DNA of 64,000 bases from an uncultured Clostridia bacterium (GCA_947625765.1 CANQPP010000002.1:1-64000); one strand, 5' to 3'. Positions 29,119-37,535 are shown, numbered from the stretch's first letter. Notes: generated by a model not told the origin, from the letters alone. Numbers and translations are program-made.

Positions 29119-30993
29119 GTGGCGAACGCGCTCTGCATACTGTATTTGCTGCTTTTCCTGCTCTGCGGGCTGATCCTTGCCCACCTGGCCCCGCTGCCGC
29201 TGGAGCCCCTGCCCCGCTGCATGCTGGGCCTGTGCTTCGGGCTGTTCCTTTTGATCTGGCTGCCCGCGCTGCTGGCCTTTCTCTTAGGCTTTACCGTCCT
29301 CTGCCAGTGGGCCGCGCTGCTGCTGGTGCTGCTGCCGACGCTGCTTTGGCTGTTTTTGCGGCGCAAGTCCCTCAAGCCCTTGCGCCTCTCTCCGGACGGC
29401 GACACGGCGTACCTTCTCTTTCTCTCCGTACCCTTTTTGGCTCTGGGCGGCTGCCTCTTATATTCCCACATACTCTGGCCCGCCGGGGACGGCGCGCTGT
29501 GCACCGGCCAGTCCTGCTTCGGGGACATGCCCATGCACCTGGCCTTCGTGACCTCCATCTCCCGCAACGGCCGCTTCCCGCCCCTGTATTCCATCCAGGC
29601 AGGAACGCCCATGGGCTATCCCTTCCTCTGCGACAGCGTCTCCTCCACCTTCCTGACACTGGGCGCGTCCCTGCGCGCCGCCTACATACTTCCCATGGTC
29701 CCGGCGCTGTTCCTGGTGTTCGGCTGGTTCTTCCTGCTCATGCGCCGGATGCTGGGCTCCCCCAAGCGGGCGGCGCTGGCCTTCCTTCTGTTCTTCTTAG
29801 GCGGCGGCTTCGGCTTTGCCTACTTCTTCGACGGCGCGGCGGCGGAGCCGGGCCTGTTCACCCGCATCTTCACCGCCTTCTATGAAACGCCCACCAACCT
29901 GGTGGAGCAGAACGTGCGCTGGGTGAACCCCATCTGCGACATGCTGCTGCCCCAGCGGGCCACGCTGTTCGGCTGGGCGCTGCTGCTCCCCTGCCTGTAC
30001 CTGCTGCTGCGCGCGGGCACGGAGGGCGACAGGTGCTTATTTCTCCCCCTGGGCCTGCTGGCCGGCGGCCTGCCCCTTCTGCACACCCATTCCTTCCTTG
30101 CGCTGGCGGTCCTCTCCGCCGGAGTGCTCATCTGGCAGCTCTGCGCCCGCAAATGCGACTGGAAGGGCTTCCTCGTCTACGCCCTGCTTGCCGCGGCGCT
30201 GGCCCTGCCGCAGCTGCTCTTCTTCACTTTGCGGCAGGCCTCGGGCGAGGGCTTCTTACGCTTCTCTCCCCTCTGGGCCAACGAGAGCGACAGCTTTTTC
30301 TGGTTCTACATCAAGAACTGGGGCCTCATCTTCCTGCTGCTCCCCTTCGCCGTGTTCAACGCCGGGAAAAAGCGCGGCCTGTTCCTCTGCTCCCTGCCGC
30401 TGTGGGCGGTCTGCGAGCTGGTGGTGTTCCAGCCCAACCCCTACGACAACAACAAGCTGATCTTCGTCTGCTACATGCTCGCCTGCGGTCTGGTCGCGGA
30501 CCTGCTCTGCACGCTCTACCGGCGCCTTCGTTGGATGCGCGGCCGGGGGCTGGCCGCGGGCATGGTGCTGACGGCGCTCTTTTTGTCCGGCACGCTCACC
30601 ATCGGCAGGGAGATCGTCTCCGGCTACGAGCTGTTCTCCGCCGCCGACGTGCGCGCCGCCTCCTTCGCCGCCGACCTGCCCAAGGACGCCGTGCTGCTCA
30701 CCGCCGACGAGCACAACAACCCCTTCGCCTCCCTGTCGGGCCTGACCATCGTGCAGGGCTCGCCCAGCTTCCTCTACTACCACGGCGTCTACGACGAGGA
30801 GCGCGCCGAGGACGTTAGATCCATGTACACAAGGAGCGGCGCTTTGCAGGCGCTTGCGCCCAAGTACGGCGTGACGCACGTGGTGCTGGGCCCCAGCGAA
30901 TGGGCCTTGGGCGCGGACGAAACGCTGTTTGACGGCCTACCGCTCCTCTACGACATCGACGGCATCCGCATCTACTCGCTGGAAGGCGCGTAA
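29119..30993 (+). CDS. Large multi-pass membrane protein, GT-C glycosyltransferase-like
   Basis: The 624-aa protein has about twelve predicted spans and a C-terminal soluble part (about 520-624). The first extracytoplasmic loop has GDMPMHLAFVTSISRNGRFP, an acidic/His loop of the type found in GT-C lipid-linked-sugar transferases, but I cannot assign a family exactly. I choose the GTG at 29119 because AAGGAGGT ends ten bases before it, whereas the ATG at 29086 has no ribosome-binding site and lies only about six bases from the predicted transcript start. Likely a cell-envelope glycosylation enzyme; substrate unknown. Confidence 0.7.
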   Translation: MANALCILYLLLFLLCGLILAHLAPLPLEPLPRCMLGLCFGLFLLIWLPALLAFLLGFTVLCQWAALLLVLLPTLLWLFLRRKSLKPLRLSPDGDTAYLLFLSVPFLALGGCLLYSHILWPAGDGALCTGQSCFGDMPMHLAFVTSISRNGRFPPLYSIQAGTPMGYPFLCDSVSSTFLTLGASLRAAYILPMVPALFLVFGWFFLLMRRMLGSPKRAALAFLLFFLGGGFGFAYFFDGAAAEPGLFTRIFTAFYETPTNLVEQNVRWVNPICDMLLPQRATLFGWALLLPCLYLLLRAGTEGDRCLFLPLGLLAGGLPLLHTHSFLALAVLSAGVLIWQLCARKCDWKGFLVYALLAAALALPQLLFFTLRQASGEGFLRFSPLWANESDSFFWFYIKNWGLIFLLLPFAVFNAGKKRGLFLCSLPLWAVCELVVFQPNPYDNNKLIFVCYMLACGLVADLLCTLYRRLRWMRGRGLAAGMVLTALFLSGTLTIGREIVSGYELFSAADVRAASFAADLPKDAVLLTADEHNNPFASLSGLTIVQGSPSFLYYHGVYDEERAEDVRSMYTRSGALQALAPKYGVTHVVLGPSEWALGADETLFDGLPLLYDIDGIRIYSLEGA

Positions 30994-31149
30994 AGCCCTT
31001 TGTTAAGATTTAATTGCGTCCCCGGCAGGAACGGGGACAAAAACGTCGAAACCTATAAGTGACAAATACGAACGACGGCGTTTCGGGCAGACGCGGACTT
31101 CCCCGTGTCTTAAAGCCCGGATAAGCCGATTTAAAGGAGGCTTGAAGAT

Positions 31150-31674
31150 ATGCGTATCCAGATCTCCGGCAAAAACCTGACCATTTCCGAACCCATCCGC
31201 GCCTATGTGGAAAAGAGGATGCGGAAGTTCGACCGCCTTTTCGGGGACGATGTGGAGGCCCAGGTGCGCCTGGGCGTCGACCGCTACCGCCAGATCTGCG
31301 AGGTCACCATTCCCTTGAAGGGCGTCACGCTGCGCGCCGAGGAGTCCACCAACGACATGTACGCCTCCGTGGACAACGTCATCGGCAAGCTGGAGCGCCA
31401 GATCCGCAAGCACCGCACCCGCCTGGAGAAGCGGATGCGCCAGGACGCCGACACCGCCGAGGTGTACGAGGCCCCCTTCGAGGAGCCCGAGTCCGGCAGC
31501 CTGGTGCGCACCAAGCGCTTCACGCTGACGCCCATGAGCGTGGAGAGCGCCATCGAGCAGATGGAGCTGCTGGGGCACAGCTTCTTCATGTTTCGGGACG
31601 AGGCAACCGGCAGCGTGCAGACGGTCTATAAGCGCACCGACGGCAACTACGGCCTGCTGATCCCCGAGGACTGA
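31150..31674 (+). CDS. hpf: Ribosome hibernation-promoting factor, long form
   Basis: The 174-aa length and two-part layout fit long HPF: an N-terminal RaiA/YfiA domain (MRIQISGKNLTISEPIRAYV to about residue 100) and a C-terminal dimerisation domain (KRFTLTPMSVESAIEQMELLGHSFF). It dimerises 70S ribosomes into inactive 100S particles in stationary phase. The start follows AAAGGAGGCTTGAAGAT. The 156-bp upstream gap has no clear sigma-A promoter. Confidence 0.96.
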   Translation: MRIQISGKNLTISEPIRAYVEKRMRKFDRLFGDDVEAQVRLGVDRYRQICEVTIPLKGVTLRAEESTNDMYASVDNVIGKLERQIRKHRTRLEKRMRQDADTAEVYEAPFEEPESGSLVRTKRFTLTPMSVESAIEQMELLGHSFFMFRDEATGSVQTVYKRTDGNYGLLIPED

Positions 31675-31713
31675 GGCAAGCTGCCATTTCGCGCATGAGA
31701 CCCTAACGAAACG

Positions 31714-31751
31714 GGCCTCCCGCGGCTAAAGCCGCGGGAGGCCTTCTCTTT
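31714..31751. terminator. Bidirectional terminator between hpf and the MFS gene
   Basis: GGCCTCCCGCGGC and GCCGCGGGAGGCC form a perfect 13-bp stem with a TAAA loop, followed by TTCTCTTT on the plus strand. Confidence 0.85.
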
Positions 31752-31764
31752 GCGTTTTAAGCGT

Positions 31765-33054
31765 TTAATTGAGCTCACGGACGCGCCTGCTGAACAGCCA
31801 GAGCAGGCAGCTAAGGGAGGCGCAGACGCCGGTGGCCAAAAACACCAGCGCCATGCCGCCGCCGTTGCCGGGACCCAGCAGCTCCCGGAAGAAGGCCGAC
31901 AGCTGCGAGCCGCCCTCGATGAAGGGCGTGGCGACGTTGTCCGCCAAATACCCGCCCAGCAGCAGGCCGATGGGGATGGTGAAGAACTGCAGCCCGTTGC
32001 GGGCGGCGAACACGCGGCCCTGGGCCTCCTCGGGCACGGCGTTGTAGAGTATCCCTAAGCTGGCGGCGTTGAGGTAGCAGATGGGCAGGCTGCCGCCGAA
32101 GGCGGAGAGGCACCAAACGAACGTGTTGCGCCCGATGCCGCAGAGGAACTCGCCCAGCAGAAAGCTCAGCGCGCCGCCTAAGTACACCCAGTACACGCGG
32201 TTTCGCTTGGGCGGGAAGGCCGTGACCAGCAGGCCGCCCAGAACGCCCGCGGCGGAGAGGCAGGCGTTGACCGTGCCTGCGGCGATCTCGCTGCCGCTGC
32301 GGGCCACGATCATGGGGGTCAGCAGGTTCTCAAAGCCGATGCGGGAAAAGAGGTTCATGAGCGCAAGGCTTAAGATCATGTACAGGATGCCCCGGCGGGC
32401 CAGCAGGTAGCGGTAGCCCTCCAGGTTGCTCTGCCATACGGCCTTAAAGTCCAGGCGCAGCTTCTTGAGCCCATCCTCGGGCAGGGGGATCCAGAAAAGG
32501 AGCGTGGAGGCGGCAAACAGAAAGCTGGTTAGGTCCAGCGCCAGCACCAGCGGCAGGCCGCCGAAGGCGTACAGCACGGAGGCCAGCGCCGGGGCGAACA
32601 CGCCCACCAGGGAGGAGGCGGTGGAGTTGAGGCCCGTGGCCCGCTCTATGTTCTCCTTGCCCGCCAGCATCCCGACCGCCACGGAGGCCGCAGGGGCCTG
32701 CACGGCGTTCATGGCGCCATTCACGAAGTTGACCAGGTAAATGTGCCAAAAGTCCAGCTTCCCAAGGAGCGCCAGCGCGCAGACCAGCAAGGAGCCTAAG
32801 CAGGCCACGCTGTCGCTCACCAGCATGATGGTCTTTTTGCGCATGCTGTCCACCAGCCCTCCGGCCAGGAACGACAGCAGGATGCTGGGCAGGAAGTAGC
32901 TGAAGCTCATCAGGGAAACGGTCATCGCCGCGCCGCTGCGCTCGTAGGCCCAAAGGGTCAAGGCGAAGCTGGTCATGGCGCTGCCCAGGGTGGAGACGGT
33001 CTGTCCCGCCCAGAACACGTAGAATTTCCTGTTTTGTATGGAAAACAGCCGCAT
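31765..33054 (-). CDS. Major facilitator superfamily transporter
   Basis: The 429-aa protein has about twelve spans and MFS markers (FYVFWAGQTVSTLGSAMT at the N terminus, SFLAGGLVDSMRKK loop 2-3, RATGLNSTASS). It resembles MFS_3/macrolide-efflux type exporters. The ATG at 33054 is chosen because AAAGGA lies upstream and the longer frame starts with TTG. It sits downstream of one copy of the duplicated leader module, so its expression may be controlled by that leader. Confidence 0.85.
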   Translation of the reverse strand: MRLFSIQNRKFYVFWAGQTVSTLGSAMTSFALTLWAYERSGAAMTVSLMSFSYFLPSILLSFLAGGLVDSMRKKTIMLVSDSVACLGSLLVCALALLGKLDFWHIYLVNFVNGAMNAVQAPAASVAVGMLAGKENIERATGLNSTASSLVGVFAPALASVLYAFGGLPLVLALDLTSFLFAASTLLFWIPLPEDGLKKLRLDFKAVWQSNLEGYRYLLARRGILYMILSLALMNLFSRIGFENLLTPMIVARSGSEIAAGTVNACLSAAGVLGGLLVTAFPPKRNRVYWVYLGGALSFLLGEFLCGIGRNTFVWCLSAFGGSLPICYLNAASLGILYNAVPEEAQGRVFAARNGLQFFTIPIGLLLGGYLADNVATPFIEGGSQLSAFFRELLGPGNGGGMALVFLATGVCASLSCLLWLFSRRVRELN

Positions 33055-33190
33055 AGGTCTTTTCCGTCCTTTCAACGTTAGGTTTAAAAGTCTTGGAGGC
33101 TTTCAGTTTTCCCCCTTGTCTGTAAAACCCTTTACGCGGGAGGCGGGACCAGGCGCGGCCGTGCCGCAGGGGGAGCGCCGCTCCCCGTTT

Positions 33191-33372
33191 GTTTACCCTC
33201 TGCCGCGGCAGGCCGGCGTTTTCGCACCGCGCGCAGAGGCCTTGACATCCATCAGCGTCACCGCTTTATTCCCCCTTTTTTCCGATAAAACGCCGCATGC
33301 GGAAGGCTTCCTTCAAAAGCCTTCCGCATGTATGCCGGTAACAGTATAGCACGTCCCCGGAACCCAAGTCAA
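33191..33372 (-). promoter_or_regulatory. Leader module, copy 1 (upstream of the MFS gene)
   Basis: On the minus strand there is a promoter (TTGACT, 18 bases, TATACT; 33343-33372), a perfect 14-bp hairpin (33296-33330), AAAAAAGGGGGAA, a GTG nine bases later and a stem CCTCTGC/GCAGAGG ending at GGGTAAAC. The 33191-33281 core is about 70 percent identical to copy 2. A 22-codon reading frame starts at the GTG. The -35 overlaps the stop of the OrfA-like gene. The 33055-33368 gap holds nothing else I can support. Confidence 0.6.
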
Positions 33373-33665
33373 GCGCGCGGGGAAACGCCGCCGCGCAGGC
33401 GGGCGTTCTCGTCGCGCAGCCGCTGGATCTCCAGCAGCAGCGCCTGCGTGCCCGCGTCGGGCCTGGCCTTTTTGCCCCGGCCCCGGCGCTCCATGTCCAG
33501 CGACTGCGGGCCTTCCTCCAGATAGAGACGCTCCCAGCGCGCCACCCGGTCGTGCCCGCCGATGTCGAAATGCCGCGCCGTTTCCAGATAGCTCCAGTTC
33601 TCCTTGAGCATCGTCTCCACCACGCGGCGCTTGAACTCTCCCGAATATTTCCGATACGTCCTCAT
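33369..33665 (-). CDS. Orphan helix-turn-helix protein, IS3-family OrfA-like
   Basis: The 98-aa protein has the IS3/IS150 OrfA layout: YSGEFKRRVVETMLKENWSYLETARHFDI helix-turn-helix, RVARWERLYLEEG, and a C-terminal leucine-heptad coiled coil (LLLEIQRLRDENARLR). There is no OrfB integrase frame beside it, so it is either a remnant of an insertion sequence or a domesticated DNA-binding protein. It follows copy 2 of the leader module and ends inside the promoter of copy 1. Confidence 0.7.
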   Translation of the reverse strand: MRTYRKYSGEFKRRVVETMLKENWSYLETARHFDIGGHDRVARWERLYLEEGPQSLDMERRGRGKKARPDAGTQALLLEIQRLRDENARLRGGVSPRA

Positions 33666-33751
33666 GCTCGATCACACGCTCCGTTCCTTTCGCAGGTATT
33701 TTGGATAGGATGCGAAAGCGGCGCGGGATCGGGACGAAGCGGCCGTTTAGC

Positions 33752-33915
33752 GTTTACCCTCCGCCGCGGACGGCCGTCGCCCGAAAAGCGCCGCGCGCGG
33801 AGTCCATGCAGCCATAAGGACCACCGTTTTTTCCCCCTTTTTTCAAGGATGATCATGGATGCGGAAGGCCAGCCTCCCGCAAAAACATCATACCACGCGC
33901 CTGCAAAAAAGTCAA
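33752..33915 (-). promoter_or_regulatory. Leader module, copy 2 (upstream of the OrfA-like gene)
   Basis: The same order as copy 1 is seen on the minus strand: TTGACT, 17 bases, TATGAT (33887-33915); an imperfect hairpin GCGGGAGG/CCTTCCGC; AAAAAAGGGGGAA; a GTG eight bases later opening a 25-codon frame that contains GRRPSAAEGKR; and stem CTCCGC/GCGGAG ending at GGGTAAAC. The 33666-34126 gap holds this module and an AT-rich stretch near 34020-34110; the latter contains TTGACA on the minus strand and the inverted repeat GCAATAAT/ATTATTGC. Confidence 0.6.
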
Positions 33916-34126
33916 TCGCCCGCCCCGCAGGCAGCTTCTGGCAGCGCGTTTTTGCCGCGCAGGGCCGAACGCTCCCGCCTTTGCTCTGAACCATGATAGA
34001 GTTCCCCCCTTGTCCTGTGTTTGTCCGATGATTCTTATTTTATGGTTCATGGCAATAATATAATCACACCAATTATGGTAATGTCAAGTAAATTATTGCA
34101 CATACTCATGGAAGGGCGGTGCCTGC

Positions 34127-34375
34127 ATGAAAAGTCTTGGCTACAACGGGCGGCGGAATATTTGCGGGGGACGGATACGGATGGCGCGCCTGGCCAGACG
34201 CCTATCCCAGGAGGCGTTGGCGGCCAAGCTGCAGATGCGGGGCGTGAACATCGCGCAGGACGCGATCAGCAACATCGAATCCGGCGCGCGGCTGGTGACG
34301 GACTACGAGCTGCGCGGCTTCGCCTCCGTCCTGCAGGTGCCGATCGAATCCCTTCTGGACCCGGAAGAAGATTGA
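34127..34375 (+). CDS. Small XRE-family helix-turn-helix regulator
   Basis: The 82-aa protein is a single HTH_3 domain: RIRMARLARRLSQEALAAKL, ISNIESGARLVTDYELRGF and VPIESLL. Proteins of this size often repress their own promoter or a mobile element. It lies next to the IS200 element and downstream of an AT-rich segment with an inverted repeat (GCAATAAT...ATTATTGC) that could be its operator. Target not known. Confidence 0.85.
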   Translation: MKSLGYNGRRNICGGRIRMARLARRLSQEALAAKLQMRGVNIAQDAISNIESGARLVTDYELRGFASVLQVPIESLLDPEED

Positions 34376-34404
34376 CCCATGGGAATCTCCCATGGGTCTT
34401 TTTT
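34374..34404 (+). terminator. Intrinsic terminator of the XRE gene
   Basis: GACCCATGGGA and TCCCATGGGTC form an 11-bp stem followed by TTTTTT; the stem overlaps the stop codon. Confidence 0.9.
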
Positions 34405-34472
34405 GTATATAGAAAACCCCGCGCTAGGCGTGGGGTTCAGGAAAGCTTAAAGCTATGGTAATGACAAAAAGA

Positions 34473-34530
34473 CTCCTTTTGCGTAAATTGGAGATACGGT
34501 CTGGCAACTGCATCACACAAGCAAAAGGAG
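34473..34530 (+). promoter_or_regulatory. RBS-sequestering stem in the IS200 leader
   Basis: CTCCTTTTGC (34473-34482) is the exact complement of GCAAAAGGAG (34521-34530), which contains the tnpA ribosome-binding site. This matches the known translational repression of IS200 transposases by 5' UTR structure. Confidence 0.75.
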
Positions 34531-34539
34531 GTCAATCGA

Positions 34540-35004
34540 ATGTCGAATGACAGTAAGAGCTTAGCACACACAAAGTGGAATTGCAAGTATCACATCGTAT
34601 TTGCGCCGAAGTATAGGAGAAAAGTATTCTTTGGAGAGAAGCGTGAAGCAATCGGGAAGATACTGAGACAACTATGTGAGTGGAAAGGGGTAGAAATCGT
34701 AGAAGCGGAAATCTGCCCAGACCACGTACACATGCTGGTGAGCATACCACCGAAGATAGCGGTATCAAGCTTTATGGGGTACCTGAAAGGAAAGAGCAGC
34801 CTGATGATCTACGAACAATTCGGGAATCTGAAATACAAGTATCGCGGGAGAGAATTTTGGTGCCGAGGGTATTACGTAGATACGGTGGGAAAGAACAAGC
34901 AAAAAATCGCAGAATATATCAAGCATCAACTGGAGGAGGACAAGATGGGTGAACAGCTAACAATGCTAGGGAAGGATGATGACCCTTTTAAGGGTGGCAA
35001 GTAA
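34540..35004 (+). CDS. tnpA: IS200/IS605 family transposase TnpA (HUH type)
   Basis: The 154-aa Y1 transposase shows the HUH motif (CPDHVHMLV, His-Val-His), the FAPKYRRK strand and the catalytic tyrosine in IAEYIKHQ. It moves single-stranded DNA by cleavage at subterminal hairpins. Length and motifs are intact, so it may be active. The base composition is lower in GC than the genome around it, indicating recent arrival. No tnpB gene accompanies it. Confidence 0.96.
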   Translation: MSNDSKSLAHTKWNCKYHIVFAPKYRRKVFFGEKREAIGKILRQLCEWKGVEIVEAEICPDHVHMLVSIPPKIAVSSFMGYLKGKSSLMIYEQFGNLKYKYRGREFWCRGYYVDTVGKNKQKIAEYIKHQLEEDKMGEQLTMLGKDDDPFKGGK

Positions 35005-35140
35005 GAGAAAGGCCCGTTCAAACGGGCGGTAAGTAACAATCCCATGCGGATGTCAGACCGTATATGCGCCTGCGAGGGCGCAGCCAGTATTCTAGGGCTT
35101 TGCCCGCACATGAAAAACCCCCGGCTTTGCCGGGGGATAG

Positions 35141-35971
35141 TTATTTTCTCACGGTTTATAGAAGAAGGCCCTTTCACCGACTTGCCCGCATATTCCACCG
35201 GGCTTTAGCGCCCTTCGTTCTGTCCGGGAAGCCCCTTTCTCCCCGCCGCCCGCATGTTTCGCCGGGCGCGCGCATATAACGGGAAACGGGGGCCGATCCG
35301 CGTCCGGCGGAGCGCGGAAGATGGGCCGTTTCTCCCGCTGAACGCTTTGGAAAATATAAGCAAATGCGGGCGGGCGGACGGCGCAAAACACGGAAAACCC
35401 GCTTTTCTCCCGTCCTCTGTCCCTCGTCCTCGAATGCGGAAAGCGCCCGCCAACGCGGCAAAATCCGCGCTTTTTCGCATTTTTGCCTTCGTCGGCGATG
35501 CGGGCGCGCAGGCGCGCGGCGCAGATCCCAAACAGAAAAAAGCGGAAAAAACCGCTTTGCCGCTCGGGGCCGTCCGCAATATCTATATAGTTATGTTATT
35601 TTTGCTTTTTTATCTGAATCATTAACCGTTTTTTCATAACTGTTTTTATAAAAACAAAACCCGCGGACGCGTTGTGTTGGCGCTCGCACGCGCCCGCGGG
35701 CCGTCTTCTCCCGCCGTCCTCGCTTTTCGACTCGTTATTTACCTGAATTTGGGCAAAAAAATCCCCCATCGACCTGCCCGATGTGACAGTGAAGACGGGG
35801 TAGCGGGGGGGTGGCTCAATAAAGACCGTTTCACAGAACGGTATTATTATACCAAACGACAGAGTTTTGTCAATCCTTTTTTGCAAAAATCTTTTGTAAA
35901 AAGTGTTTCAAGTCGCGGAACTCTACGTAAATGAACTGTTGAATCCGCAGGGCTGCGGGAAGGAGGGCGTC
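35141..35971. other. Long intergenic stretch without a convincing gene
   Basis: No reading frame here has a ribosome-binding site, codon bias or a recognisable domain. The right half includes an AT-rich block (35580-35660), a GC-rich inverted repeat CCCGCGG/CCGCGGG (35661-35700) and a strong minus-strand promoter. It may hold a non-coding RNA read leftward, or be debris next to the IS200 insertion. Confidence 0.5.
35846..35873 (-). promoter_or_regulatory. Strong orphan promoter on the minus strand
   Basis: TTGACA, 16 bases, TATAAT reads leftward, away from spoVB. The predicted transcript opens with hairpin ACCGTT-CTGTG-AACGGT and has no gene downstream before the IS200 element. Confidence 0.75.
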
Positions 35972-37504
35972 ATGGACCGGGTCAGGAAGCTCAGGCAGGT
36001 GGCCGTGCTGTCGTCCTCCTCCTTCGCGCTGCGGCTGATGGGCATGCTGTTCCGCGCGTATCTGGGCCAGCGCATCGGCGCGGCGGGGCTGGGGCTCAAC
36101 CAGCTGGTGATGTCCGTCTACCTGTTCCTCTCCCTGCTCAGCACACAGGCGGTGGCCTCGGCGGTCCTGCGCCTCTGCGCGGAGACGCCCGCCTGTGCCA
36201 AGGGCATCGCCCGCCGCGCTGCCGTGGTCTCCGGGGCCTTCGGGCTCTTTCTTGGCGGCTGCCTCTACCTGCTCGCGCCCCTGCTCTGCCGGGGACCGCT
36301 GCAGGCGGAGGCCCTGCTCCCTTTGCGGCTGCTGGCCCCGGCCCTGCCGCTCACCGGCGTTTCCTCCTGCCTGAAGGGCTACTTCTTGGGCCGCGCGCAG
36401 TCCGGCAGGGTCACGGCCTGCCAGCTCACCGAGCAGCTCGGCCGCATCGCGCTGGCGGTGTTCCTCATGGAGCGCTCCTCCGGCGGCAGCGTGTACGAGC
36501 TCTGCGCCTTGCAGCTGCTGGCCGTGACCGCGGGCGAGCTGCTCTCGCTTCTGTGCTACCTGTTCCTGTTCCTGCGCGCCCCGAAGGACTTAAGCCCCGC
36601 GCCGCCCGCGCTGCTGCCGAAACTTGCGCGCATCTCCCTGCCGATCCTCGGCTCGACGCTGGTGCGCTCCGGCATGCAGACGCTGGAAACGCTGCTCATC
36701 CCGCCGCTTTTGCGCGCATCCGGCTCCGACACGGCGCTGGAGGACTTAGGCCTGCTCAACGGCATGGTGATGCCCGTGCTGTTCTTCCCGGCGGCCATCC
36801 CCTCGGCCATACTCACCGTGCAGCTGCCCGCCGCCGTGCGTCTGACCGTCCGGGGCCGGACGGGCGAGCTGCGCGCCTACCTGCGCCGGAGCCTTGCGCC
36901 CGCTTTTGGCTTCTCCGTCCTGTGCGCCGCGCTGTTCGCGGGGCTGTCCGGCCCCATGATGCGGCTGCTCTACCACAACACGGAGGCGGGCGCGCTGCTG
37001 CTCCTGCTCTCGCCCCTCATGCCGTTCCTCTACCTCGACCGTCTCTGCGACGAGCTGCTCCTGTCGCTCGGCCGCCAGCGCGCCGCCCTCTGGCTGGAGA
37101 TCGGCGACTCCGGCCTGCGGCTCTGCCTGCTGCTCCTGCTGCTGCCGCGCTTCGGCCTGCGCGGGATGCTGCTGCTCACCGCCGCCAGCGCCTGCTTCGG
37201 CTGCTTCGCCCGGCTGCGCTGCCTGCTTTCCGCCTGCGGCTGCGACCGGGCCGCACTGCCGCGGCTGCTGCTCTCCGCACTGCCGTCCCTGCTCTGTGCC
37301 CTGCCGGCGCTGCTCCTCTGCCTCGCCCTGTCCGTTTCGGGCCTGCCGCCGCTCGTTGCCTGCGCCTGCGGCTTTGCCCTGGGCACAGCGGCCTTCCTGC
37401 TGGCCTGCTCCCTGCAACGTCTCCTTGCGCATGGACGAAGGCACGCGGCGAAGGCAGAGGACAAGGCGTCTCCTGCGCTTGCTCGGAGGAAGGCGGCAGT
37501 CTGA
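35972..37504 (+). CDS. spoVB: SpoVB-like oligosaccharide/lipid flippase (MOP superfamily)
   Basis: The 510-aa membrane protein has about fourteen spans and the N-terminal MATE/MVF pattern (RVRKLRQVAVLSSSSFALRLMGMLFRAYLGQRIGAAGLG) seen in stage V sporulation protein B and related peptidoglycan-precursor flippases. AAGGAGGGCGTC precedes the ATG at 35972, which is preferred over the upstream in-frame start. It is probably needed for spore cortex synthesis. Convergent with zapA. SpoVB versus another polysaccharide flippase is not fully decided. Confidence 0.8.
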   Translation: MDRVRKLRQVAVLSSSSFALRLMGMLFRAYLGQRIGAAGLGLNQLVMSVYLFLSLLSTQAVASAVLRLCAETPACAKGIARRAAVVSGAFGLFLGGCLYLLAPLLCRGPLQAEALLPLRLLAPALPLTGVSSCLKGYFLGRAQSGRVTACQLTEQLGRIALAVFLMERSSGGSVYELCALQLLAVTAGELLSLLCYLFLFLRAPKDLSPAPPALLPKLARISLPILGSTLVRSGMQTLETLLIPPLLRASGSDTALEDLGLLNGMVMPVLFFPAAIPSAILTVQLPAAVRLTVRGRTGELRAYLRRSLAPAFGFSVLCAALFAGLSGPMMRLLYHNTEAGALLLLLSPLMPFLYLDRLCDELLLSLGRQRAALWLEIGDSGLRLCLLLLLLPRFGLRGMLLLTAASACFGCFARLRCLLSACGCDRAALPRLLLSALPSLLCALPALLLCLALSVSGLPPLVACACGFALGTAAFLLACSLQRLLAHGRRHAAKAEDKASPALARRKAAV

Positions 37505-37535
37505 ACGGCGGCCTTTCTTCCCCAAAAACCCATAC

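Larger units (their letters stand above)
34411..35140 (+). mobile_element. IS200-type insertion sequence (IS200/IS605 family), apparently intact
   Basis: A single transposase gene is flanked by the expected subterminal hairpins: AACCCCGCGCTAGGCGTGGGGTT on the left is given by its arms AACCCC/GGGGTT at 34415-34437, and CCCCCGGC/GCCGGGGG at 35118-35136 on the right. No terminal inverted repeats are present, as in this family. The element is visibly less GC-rich than its surroundings. Exact ends are approximate because the target sequence is unknown. Confidence 0.8.

Noticed and set aside
33662-33994. A 110-aa open frame on the minus strand that overlaps the OrfA-like start by ATGA
   Set aside because: It contains a consensus promoter and copy 2 of the leader module, has no recognisable domain and biased composition; the overlap looks accidental, though AAGGGGGG precedes its ATG.
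35149-35625. Several overlapping open frames of 70-124 codons on both strands
   Set aside because: They arise from GC-rich sequence without stop codons; none has a ribosome-binding site, domain or consistent third-position bias.
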